A stretch of 64,000 nucleotides of DNA, from the NCBI GenBank assembly GCA_965223085.1, contig OZ244981.1, forward strand, positions 3,844,001 to 3,908,000, written 5' to 3'. This stretch comes from CBDCVO01 sp965223085 (GTDB lineage Bacteria > Pseudomonadota > Gammaproteobacteria > Ga0077536). The stretch's first letter is position 1; each line of letters opens with the position of its first letter. The notes beneath the pieces were generated by a model. The model was not told the origin of the DNA. It saw nothing but the letters and a program-made list of their open reading frames with translations, and did not search any database. Below, in pieces: positions 51,589 to 60,349 of this stretch. A program made the position numbers and the translations under genes.

Positions 51589-53106
51589 ATGGCGACGCCC
51601 CCGGAAAAACTCGCAGCCTCGCTAGAAGTGCTCCAACTTCTTCAAAATGAAGGAAAAATAGCCATTCGGGCGCGCGATCTCAGCAAGACCCACAGGGAGC
51701 GCCTGCTGCGTCTAGGCTTCCTTCAGAGGGTTATGAAGGGCTGGTACATTGCCTCAAACCCGGATACCCAAGATGGCGAGACAACGGCCTGGTACGCCTC
51801 ATTCTGGGGTTTCTGCGCCGCCTATCTCGATGCCCGCTTCGGCCAAGATTGGGCTTTAGGGCCAGAGCAATCCCTGATGCTGCACTGTGGTAACTGGCGC
51901 GTCCCCGGGCAGCTTCTCGTCCGCGCAGCGCGAGCCGGAAACAAGCCCACGGAACTCATGCACGGCACGTCAATCTTCGAGACGCGCTCCGCGCGACCGC
52001 CAAAAGGACAAGAAGCCCTTATCGACGGACTGCGCTTGTTTTCCATTCCAGCCGCGCTCGTGGAGGTTGGCGCGACGTTCTTCCGGCTGGAGCCAACCGA
52101 AGCACGCGCGGCGCTTGCCATGATCCAGGACGCTCACGACGTTCTAACGATTCTGCTCGAAGGCGGGCACAGCACGGTTGCCGGCCGTCTGGCGGGCGCT
52201 TTCCGCAACATCGGCCAGACCACCATCGCCGATAATATCCTTAAAAGCATGCGCGCCGGCGGATACGACGTGCGGGAGAACGATCCGTTCGAAGGCCCCC
52301 CTTCCCTGGCCCAACCGCTAGTCCAGTCACCCTTTGTCAACCGGCTACGCCTGATGTGGCAAGCCTGTCGGGACAGCGTCGTGGAAGTTTTCCCAGAAGC
52401 ACCCGCAACGAGCGTGGATATCGAAAAATACCTGGCCGACGTGGATGAGATTTATGTCACGGACGCCTACCACTCCCTTTCGATTGAAGGCTATCAAGTA
52501 AGCCCCGAGCTGATTGAACGTGTGCGACAGGGAAACTGGGATCCGGAAGCGAACGAGGCGGATCGCGAGCATAGAAACGCCCTCGCCGCACGCGGCTATT
52601 ACCTGGCGTTTCAGGCGGTCAAGGACAGCCTGCGAAAGGTTCTCCGCGGTGAGGATCCTGCACGTGTTGCGGAAATCGACCACCAGGAATGGCATCGCGA
52701 ACTTTTTGTGCCGAGCGTGCAATCGGGCATCGTCAGAGCCGCCGATCTCGCGGGCTATAGAAGCGGGCCTGTCTACATTCGCGGCTCGACACATGTACCC
52801 CCGTCGTCCGATGCGGTCCGGGATCTGATGCCAACGTTCTTTGAGCTTTTGAGCAAGGAGCAACATCCTGGCGTTCGCGTCGTGCTCGGTCATTACTTCT
52901 TCGTCTACATCCATCCGTATATGGATGGAAACGGTCGAATTGGCCGTTTCCTGATGAACGTGATGATGGCGGCGGCCGGTTTGCCGTGGACAGTGATACC
53001 TGTCGACAAGCGCAATACATATATGGAGGCTCTGGAGGTCGCCGGACGTGACCGGAACATTCGCCCGTTCGCCACGTTTCTCGCCGGAGAAGTTCGCGAC
53101 CACTAA
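51589..53106 (+). CDS. Fic-domain protein with AbiEi-like N-terminus
   Basis: A 505-residue protein. Residues about 1-200 resemble the AbiEi/type IV antitoxin and winged-helix family (QNEGKIAIRARDLSKTHRER, LGFLQRVMKGWYIASNP). The C-terminal part is a Fic domain with the catalytic loop H442-PYMDGNGRIGR (HPFx(D/E)GNGRxxR). The inhibitory helix motif is S296-LSI-E300-G301, that is (S/T)xxxE(G/N), in a class II position before the core. Known: Fic enzymes transfer AMP or other phosphates from nucleotides to target proteins, and the Glu blocks ATP. It probably acts as a self-contained toxin-antitoxin or phage-defence module (inference). Confidence 0.88.
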   Translation: MATPPEKLAASLEVLQLLQNEGKIAIRARDLSKTHRERLLRLGFLQRVMKGWYIASNPDTQDGETTAWYASFWGFCAAYLDARFGQDWALGPEQSLMLHCGNWRVPGQLLVRAARAGNKPTELMHGTSIFETRSARPPKGQEALIDGLRLFSIPAALVEVGATFFRLEPTEARAALAMIQDAHDVLTILLEGGHSTVAGRLAGAFRNIGQTTIADNILKSMRAGGYDVRENDPFEGPPSLAQPLVQSPFVNRLRLMWQACRDSVVEVFPEAPATSVDIEKYLADVDEIYVTDAYHSLSIEGYQVSPELIERVRQGNWDPEANEADREHRNALAARGYYLAFQAVKDSLRKVLRGEDPARVAEIDHQEWHRELFVPSVQSGIVRAADLAGYRSGPVYIRGSTHVPPSSDAVRDLMPTFFELLSKEQHPGVRVVLGHYFFVYIHPYMDGNGRIGRFLMNVMMAAAGLPWTVIPVDKRNTYMEALEVAGRDRNIRPFATFLAGEVRDH

Positions 53107-53720
53107 TGGGCGGGAAGCTTTTGTCGCTCGAAAACTATAAGAATCCCTGTTGCAATTCTTCCGCCTGACGTCAACGTCCGGCTTTGTCACACTGATGTCA
53201 CACTGCGATCGAGATCGTACGGCATTCCGCATTGCCCAACGTTACGCTATGTGATTCATTTTTCTAATGCTATTCTGCAAGCCCTTGAACCCGAACGCGT
53301 GTGCAACCGTTTTCGGGCGGCAGGGGTCGTAGGTTCAAATCCTGTCACCCCGACCAATTTCTATTTTTCTATCAAATTGTTGCGTGGGCTTTCGGGCGGC
53401 CGACCCGTTGTCGAAAATTTCCTTGTCACACTTTTGTCACACTCGATTAGCGAATTACGCAAAAATCGGCGGCGGTGAATAGGCGCAGAGGCGACTCGCC
53501 GTTATCGAATACCCGCGAAACGTGAGACTGGCCGCTTCCCGGAATACGGCATCCTTGCGCCCCCTGCTCTCGTGAGGCAGGGATGCACGTCCGTTGACGC
53601 CAAAAATGATCCCTTGAGATTCCCGGCATGCAGCGACAAATCCAATGCAGCAATAGGCCGATATAAGGTTGTGACCCCCACGCTGTATCCGCGCTCCTCA
53701 TCGCTGCAACCGCGCCGGCC
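53107..53720. other. Island-border stretch without genes
   Basis: A 614-bp interval between the Fic gene and the Tn3 end. Visible are the motif TTGTCACAC at 53184, 53423 and 53434 and the tRNA 3' fragment at 53324-53356. No coding sequence can be supported; the frames here are short or antisense to the transposon ends. Confidence 0.5.
53324..53356 (+). other. 3' end of a tRNA gene (probably tRNA-Pro), putative attachment site
   Basis: A T-arm GTAGG-TTCAAAT-CCTGT (53329-53345), then the acceptor strand CACCCCG, discriminator A and CCA (53346-53356). The 5' acceptor strand that would pair (CGGGGTG) and the D- and anticodon arms are not found upstream. A CACCCCG-A-CCA end fits bacterial tRNA-Pro. 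Such isolated tRNA 3' ends are left at the borders of integrated elements. Confidence 0.6.
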
Positions 53721-56700
53721 GGGGTTCCCGTTACCAAGCTGCAAAAAGTGTCGGTAGCGAGTTCGTTTGAAAACAATGGCTTGCTGGTATCGTTTATCTT
53801 AAGCTCTTGATTTTGTTCAAAACTCAGCTTTTTCAATAGATGTGCCGCCAGGCGTAGAGTGTTTTCCCCAAATAACAAGAACGGGAGAGCGCCATGGAAC
53901 GTTGGCACACGTCCTGGCTCGGTCTGAAGCAATTCCCGAGCGAGCTGTCCACCTTCGATCTCGATCAGTTTTTCACGCTCGATGCAGCGGATCAACAGAT
54001 TGTGGCGTCGCGCCGGCGCAGTGCACACCGGCTGGGTATCGCATTGCAGATCGGCTTTATTCGGATGACCGGTTGTACGCTGGACGCTGTGCAGATCGTG
54101 CCGTCGGCGGCGCTGCAACATGTCGCTGCGCAATTGCATTTACCGGCGCCTGACATTGCCTCGTTGCGTGCCATGTATGCACGCCGGCGAACCTTGTATG
54201 AGCATCAGCAACTGGCGCGAACGGCAACCAGTTTTGCTGAACTGACCGATGCGGCGGAGCGCGTTCTCAACGGTCAATTGCGACGCGAAGCGGAGGTAGT
54301 GTTTACCGTCGAACGTCTCATTGAATCCGCTCGGCTTTGGCTTTACACGCATCAATATCTTATCCCCGGCCGTCGACGCCTGCGCAAGCTAGCGCGTAGT
54401 GCCATCCGGCACAGCGAGAATGCGTTACTCGCGGATATCGTCGAGCATGACACTGCAGGCCAACGCGAACACTGGGTCGATGCCCTGTGTGCGCCGAGCA
54501 GCCGCAGCGATTTATCGGTACTCGAATGGTTGCAGCAACCGCCGCGCCGGCATCACAAACGTCGTTTAGCTGAGATGCTGGCCAAGCCCGTAACGATAAG
54601 CGAACCCGCCGACAACAGATCTGCTGTCCCTTGAGTGGCGTCCGCGGATCCGTTGATCGTGGACATTTGATCACACAATCCCGGATTAGATATTTCGGCG
54701 CTCGTATCTGAAGGACTAGAGGCGAGCCGATGCGTACCATTGAGATTGCCTGTTTTCTACATCACCAATTGTGTGAGCTGACCGATACGTTGTTGGAGCT
54801 TGCGCTACATCGCATGAACGATATCCGCAGAAAGGCACGCGAGCAGGCGATGGTAGCTGCCAGCCGACGGCTGAACGAGTATCAACAACTCGTTCATGAT
54901 CTTGTCTCACTGTGTGACAATGAAGATCTGAGCGCCGATGACTTGCGCGCGCAGCTGCGCACGCTGATCACGCCTTACACCGTGAAACGGACAGCCACTC
55001 GCAGCAACGAGATCCGCCAAGCATTGAGTGAATCATGGGCAGTGGTTCGTCCGTTCCTGAAAACCATGACGCAGTTGCCGCTTGCGATCGACGACGGGCA
55101 TCCGCTGGCCGGTGCCTTGCCACTGCTGGATGATCTATATCGACAGAAAGCCACCGCACTGCCGGCGGAAATCAACAACCCGTTCGGCCCGTGCTGGGGC
55201 ACCTTTATTAATGATGGAGATCGGCGGGCCTCGCTTGCCGGATTTGAGGCGGCGACGCTGGTCACATTGCAACGAAGTCTCAAAAATGGCGCCGCATACA
55301 TCGATCAGAGCAACGCCTTCCGCAACCCCGATGAGCTCTTTATCCCGCATAAAACCTGGGAAACACAGCGATCTCAGCACTATCGGTCGCTGCAATTACC
55401 GCGCTCGGCCAGAGCTTACCTAAAGCCTATTCGTGCCGCTCTGAGGAGCGGGCTCGCGCAGCTGGATGCCGCTATCACCGATGATGCCGTACGCGTTGAA
55501 GACGACCGGGTACGTCTGTGTGCAGCAACGACAACCGCGCCACCGACGGGGCTCATGGCACTTCGGCGCCAACTGATCACGGGCATCGGACAAACCCAGT
55601 TGCCGGAGGTTCTCCTTGAAGTGGACAGTGCAACACAGTTCTCCTGGTTGCTGCTGGGCCGTCCACCCCGACATGAACGCGAACTGATTACCGTGTACGC
55701 AGCACTACTGGCGTTGGGCTCGGATCTAACGGCTGCAGATATCGTGCGTATGATACCGGTACTCAGTGCCGAGATGGTCGAACCGGTCATCGCCAAACTG
55801 GAACACGATCAGGTCTTGCGCGATGCCAACGACGCTGTCGTCCAGTTCATGCGCAGCCACAAGATCACTAAGTACTGGGGCCCGGGCGTTAGTGTCTCGG
55901 CCGACATGATGAGCCTCGAGGCAACACGGCATCTGTGGTTGAGTCGGCTTGATCCCCGACGCCGATCGTTCGCCGTCGGTACCTATACCCACGTACTCGA
56001 TCAGTGGGGTATCGTCTACGATCAACCTATTGTATTGAACAAACGCCAGGCCGGTGCGGCCCTTGAAGGTGCATTGTCACAACGGCAGGTCGAGCTGTCT
56101 CGTGTCGCCGTCGATACTCACGGTTTTACGCACGCCGCCATGGCGCTCGCCAAACTCGTCGGCTTCGACCTATGCCCGAGACTCGCGCGGCTGGCCGATC
56201 GTAAGCTCTTTGTACCACGTGACGTGAAAGTACCGGGTTCGCTCGAAGGTATCGTTGACCGGAATGTGTCCTGGCGACCGATCGTCCGGCAATGGGATCC
56301 GCTGGTACGGATCGCCGCTTCGATGTCGAGCGGTTGGTGTTCGGCATCACTGACCCTCGATCGCTTCGGCGCCGCCGCGCAGGGTAACCCGACGTACTCC
56401 GCTGCGGTGGCGCTGGGAAAGGTACTGCGCACGATTTACTTGTGTGATTACCTGGCATGCCCTGTGTTCCGCAAAGAAGTCCTGTCGTTGCTCAATCAAG
56501 GCGAGTCGCTGCATACCTTGCAGCGTGCACTGCATCACGGTCCGGTGGGTGCAAAACGTGGACGACGCAACGAGGAACTCATTGCCATCTCCGGTGCGTT
56601 GAGCTTGTTGACCAACATCGTGATGGCGTTCAATACAAAGCATCTGCAAGATCAAATCGATACCGATCCTGCGCTCGATCAACCGGACCTGCTGGCCAGA

Positions 56701-56941
56701 ATCGCACCGCATGCCGTTGAGCACATCAACCTGCGGGGCACGTTTACCTTCGGTCTGGAACGCTGTCGCACGCAGTTGTTCGAGGCCCCAATCCGGCGCC
56801 GAGAACTCAAATACCGCACCAAAAATACAAAAAGCTGAGAGTCCAATAGGATCAATACGTTACACAAAAAGGCCGTTGCAAGCCTTTGAAAACAATCGAC
56901 CTCGCTACCGTCACTTTTTGCAGCTTGGTAACGGGAACCCC
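53721..56941 (+). mobile_element. Tn3-family transposon with both terminal inverted repeats
   Basis: 3,221 bp between IRL (53721-53765) and IRR (56897-56941). The ends share GGGGTTCCCGTTACCAAGCT...AAAAAGTG and match over about 45 bp with two differences. It contains only tnpA; no resolvase or passenger gene is recognisable. The 5-bp flanks are CGGCC and GGGCT, so no target-site duplication remains, which suggests recombination with another copy such as that at 30213. Confidence 0.9.
53894..56838 (+). pseudogene. tnpA: Tn3 family transposase, split into two frames
   Basis: The N-terminal 246 codons (53894-54634) end in TGA. After about 95 bp of disrupted sequence the catalytic part resumes at ATG 54730 (MRTIEIACFLHHQLCELTDT) for 702 codons, the DDE domain (SVSADMMSLEA, VDTHGFTHAAMALAKLVGF, RNEELIAISGALSLLTNIVM). 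The normal ~990-residue protein is therefore interrupted. The disrupted central bases are the same in copy 1 (30213-31223), so the damage predates duplication. Confidence 0.85.
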
Positions 56942-57527
56942 GGGCTCTTCTCGTACGAATCTCACAAGGCTCCTAAGCGACCCCAAAGCACCGTTCTATC
57001 AATCCGTCGAGCGCATAGACCTCCCCGACCTGGGGCGAGACTATACTGATTTCGTCGCAGGACAATTGCGTGAACTTGGAAATGTACGGGTCTCCAAGGC
57101 TGCTTGCTGGGACGCCTTCAACGCGTTCGATCGATCTCCCTACCACATGGAGGCATTTGTTCGCGCGCTTCTCCTAAAACGCGCCGCGAACGCAAATGCC
57201 GCTGTCGAAATCGTGCTTGAGGGCATCGGCAACGACCCGCACTATCTGGTTCGCTGGCAGCGCTTGCGCCCCATCGACCGCGCAGTCTACTTACTTGTGT
57301 GCGACGGCATCGGCCCGTACTCCAGCCAGGCACTGGAGCGCCTGTCTCAGGAACTCGACACGCCTGTAACCACAAGCAGCGTCCAGCGGCCGCTGCAACG
57401 ACTTACAAAAGAAGGGTTCGTTTCTACGCAGGGTCGCGGTGAGTATCGCAACGAGGACAGTGATTTCCTGTCCTGGCTTCGCTATCAGCTTCCCAGCAAA
57501 GAGAAGACAGGTCAGGGACCGCCGTAA
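56942..57527 (+). pseudogene. C-terminal part of an ATPase, cut by the Tn3 right end
   Basis: About 195 codons open from the Tn3 end to the stop at 57525-57527. GSSRTNLTRLLSDPKAPFYQ, ERIDLPDLGRDYTDFVAGQL and the terminal winged-helix-like QELDTPVTTSSVQRPLQRL and FVSTQGRGEYRNEDSDFLSW resemble the C-terminal half of ATPase_2/archaeal-type AAA ATPases. The P-loop half is missing. The in-frame ATG at 56886 lies in the inverted repeat and is not the native start. Confidence 0.65.
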
Positions 57528-57684
57528 GCGCTGTATGTTTCATTCGTCGTTGCACTTCGCATCGTGAGCGGGCGGTCGCCACAAGTCCTGTGCGGCTCCG
57601 ATGCCCTCATTCTTGCCCCCTTGGGGCGCATCGATTCTACGCTTCCCTCCATACTTTTCAGCGGGTAATTATACGCAACTAAGG

Positions 57685-58908
57685 TCAATACGTTTCAACG
57701 TGGAATCGGCCGCTCTCTCGCATCGTGGCTTTGATGGACTGCCAATCCATCCCGCTTGCTCTGCAGATCTCGGTGAATGCCTCATTGCACCCAGATTCCA
57801 TGTCTTTTCGCCCGCATAGATAGACATAGGTGCTCTCATCCTTGAGCAATTCGGCGACCTCGTCGCTGCGTTTTCGCAGGCGGTCCTGCACGTATTCCTT
57901 GGGACAGTCGGGCAGACGCGAGAAGGCGAATTCGACGTCGATGAGCGCCCTCGGTAACCGCATCAAAGGGCCGAAATAAGGAAGTTCGCTCGGCTTGCGC
58001 GCACCGAAAAACAGCAGCAACTTGCCGCGGCCGTAATCCTTTAGGCGGCGCCGATGCTCGGTCATAGCGCGAAACGGCGCGGAACCCGTGCCGGTGCAAA
58101 TCATGATGATCCGAGCGTCGGGATCGTCGGGCATGAGAAAGGTGGTCCCGAACGGGCCGACGACCTGTACTTCATCACCCGACTTGAGATCGCACATGTA
58201 GTTGGAGCCGAAGCCCTTGTTCAGTGCTCCATTCTCCTCATACTCGACCCGTTTGACCGTGAGCGATATGTTGTTGTGCTTGGGGCGCTCACCGTCACGG
58301 GGATTGGCTATCGAGTATAAGCGCAGGCGATGGGGGCGTCCTTGCTCGTCCTCGCCGGGCGGGATGATGCCGATGCTCTGTCCTTCGAGAACCGGGAACA
58401 CCTGTTTGCCAAAGTCGAGCACGATATGGCGGATGTCGGCGCTCGCGTTTTCATCCGTCAGCCGCAAGTTACCAGTGACCTTAGCGAGGGCGGGCTCGGC
58501 ACGCGTGTAGACGTGCACCTTCGGTGTAGATGCCGAGACCGGCGCCTTGGCCGGTCCGCCGGTTCCCTCGGTGGCGACCCGGCGAAGCTCGGCCACCTCC
58601 TCTGGCTCGCGGCCGTGTTCGGTGACTGCGCCGTCGCTGACGCCGGCATCCTCGTCGTCCGACGGTAGATCCACCCATTCCATTTGCTCATCGACGCTCC
58701 ACGGCCGCGAGGTCAGAACCCACGAATCGATCGCGCCGGTCGGACACGGTCCCAGACACTGCCTGTTGAGGTTGCTCTGGCAGATATCGGGATCGACCAC
58801 ATAGTTCATATCGTTATGGGTGATGGCGTTCGACGGGCAAGTGTCTTCGCAGGTATTACAGCGAATACAGATGACCGGATCGATCACATGTTGCCGTATC
58901 AGCGCCAA
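57685..58908 (-). CDS. boxA: Benzoyl-CoA 2,3-epoxidase reductase subunit BoxA
   Basis: A 407-residue iron-sulfur flavoprotein. The N-terminus has two [4Fe-4S] sites: CIRCNTCEDTCPSNAITH at about 17-34, then CQSNLNRQCLGPCPTGAID. After an acidic linker comes an FNR-like module: HRLRLYSIANPRDG (FAD), VQVVGPFGTTFLMP, MICTGTGSAPFRAM and the NADPH-binding LLFFGARKPSELPY, ending FHVETY. Known: BoxA passes NADPH electrons to BoxB. It starts 18 bp after boxB. Confidence 0.95.
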   Translation of the reverse strand: MALIRQHVIDPVICIRCNTCEDTCPSNAITHNDMNYVVDPDICQSNLNRQCLGPCPTGAIDSWVLTSRPWSVDEQMEWVDLPSDDEDAGVSDGAVTEHGREPEEVAELRRVATEGTGGPAKAPVSASTPKVHVYTRAEPALAKVTGNLRLTDENASADIRHIVLDFGKQVFPVLEGQSIGIIPPGEDEQGRPHRLRLYSIANPRDGERPKHNNISLTVKRVEYEENGALNKGFGSNYMCDLKSGDEVQVVGPFGTTFLMPDDPDARIIMICTGTGSAPFRAMTEHRRRLKDYGRGKLLLFFGARKPSELPYFGPLMRLPRALIDVEFAFSRLPDCPKEYVQDRLRKRSDEVAELLKDESTYVYLCGRKDMESGCNEAFTEICRASGMDWQSIKATMRESGRFHVETY

Positions 58909-58926
58909 GGGAGCGGCTCCGTGCGA

Positions 58927-60348
58927 TCAGTTGAAGCGAACGTATTCGAAATCGATCGGTTGGTTATTGATGCCGCGCGCCGGGGGCGCAATCCAGCTGG
59001 CAAACTTGCCGGGCTCATTCACCGGTTGCGTCATCAACGATGCCACATACTCGCGATCGGCATCGGTCGGTAACCAATTATCGCTCTGGACCCGCCAGTC
59101 TGAATCGCTGATCAGACGCCCGTCTGGCGAAATATTCACATTGGCGAACTCACCGATGCGGCGGTTGAAGCCGCGATGAGGCAGTTTCAGTTCGTAGTCG
59201 ATGCCATGCTTGGTAATGATACGATTCCAGCGTGACACGCCCGCCGCGACGTCCGTGATGTAGTCCTCGCGCAGTATTTCGTTGATCGCGTTGAGCGCTG
59301 GGACCTCCTCCTCCACCAGTTTGCCGTCGAGCAATCGCGTGATCTTGTACGGGCTATCGACCAGACGATGATCGTCGTCGCGCTTGGCTTCGTTGAAACG
59401 ACCCTTGAGACTGGTCGAATAAGCCGTCGCGCCGTTGGTCGACACTTCCGATCCGAACAGGTCGAGCGATACGCTGAAATGAAAATTGAGGTACTTCTGC
59501 ACGGTGTCGAGATCGATAACGCCATGCTTGCGCGGATCGTCATTCGGACGCTCGCGCAAGATCTCGCAGCAACGCTGCACGATGCGGCCGACGCCGGACT
59601 CACCCACAAACAAATGGTGCGCCTCTTCGGTGAGCATGAAACGGCAGGTTCGGGCGAGCGGTTCGAATCCCGATTCGGCCAGTGCGCCAAGCTGGTACTT
59701 ACCGTCGCGATCGGTGATGAATGTGAACATGAAGAACGATAACCAGTCGGGCGTCTTTTCATTGAAGGCGCCGAGTATGCGCGGCTTGTCGGGATCGCCG
59801 GAGTGACGTTCGAGCATCATCTCAGCTTCGTCGCGGCCGTCGCGGCCGAAATAGCCGTGCAACAAATATACCATCGCCCACAGGTGGCGGCCTTCCTCGA
59901 CGTTGACCTGAAACAGGTTGCGCAAATCGTATAACGAGGGGCAGCTCTTGCCGAGTTGCCGCTGCTGCTCCACCGACGCCGGTTCGGTATCGCCCTGCAC
60001 CACGATCAAGCGGCGCAAGAGCCCCCGGTACTCCGCCGGCACTTCCCGCCACACCGGCGCACCCTTGTGATCTCCGAAGGCGATCGTCTTGTTCTCCTCG
60101 CTGGGCGTGAGAAAGATACCCCAGCGATACGCGGGCATACGCACGTAATCGAAGTTGGCCCAACCCGCCGGAGCGACGCTGACGGCAGTACGCAGATAAA
60201 CATCCTGGGTTTGAAAGCCGTTTGGCCCGAGGTCTCGCCACCAGTCCAGAAAGGCCGGCTGCCACGATTCGAGCGCGCGCTGCAGACGCCGGTTATTGGC
60301 GAGATCCACGTTGTTGGGGATCTTCTCGGCATAGTCGATAGCGCTCAT
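58927..60348 (-). CDS. boxB: Benzoyl-CoA 2,3-epoxidase oxygenase subunit BoxB
   Basis: A 473-residue diiron protein. DYAEKIPNNVDLANNRRLQR starts it and QPAFLDWWRDLGPNGFQTQD is diagnostic. The iron-ligand segments are in ATMVYLLHGYFGRDGRDEAE-like text near 160 and LTEEAHHLFVGESGVGRIVQ near 240. Known: BoxB epoxidises benzoyl-CoA with O2 to the 2,3-epoxide. It follows boxC with only one base between, so expression is coupled. Confidence 0.95.
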   Translation of the reverse strand: MSAIDYAEKIPNNVDLANNRRLQRALESWQPAFLDWWRDLGPNGFQTQDVYLRTAVSVAPAGWANFDYVRMPAYRWGIFLTPSEENKTIAFGDHKGAPVWREVPAEYRGLLRRLIVVQGDTEPASVEQQRQLGKSCPSLYDLRNLFQVNVEEGRHLWAMVYLLHGYFGRDGRDEAEMMLERHSGDPDKPRILGAFNEKTPDWLSFFMFTFITDRDGKYQLGALAESGFEPLARTCRFMLTEEAHHLFVGESGVGRIVQRCCEILRERPNDDPRKHGVIDLDTVQKYLNFHFSVSLDLFGSEVSTNGATAYSTSLKGRFNEAKRDDDHRLVDSPYKITRLLDGKLVEEEVPALNAINEILREDYITDVAAGVSRWNRIITKHGIDYELKLPHRGFNRRIGEFANVNISPDGRLISDSDWRVQSDNWLPTDADREYVASLMTQPVNEPGKFASWIAPPARGINNQPIDFEYVRFN

Positions 60349-60349
60349 A

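Noticed and set aside
52345..53232. Minus-strand 295-codon frame opposite the Fic gene
   Set aside because: It contains no recognised motif and covers the conserved Fic loop on the other strand.
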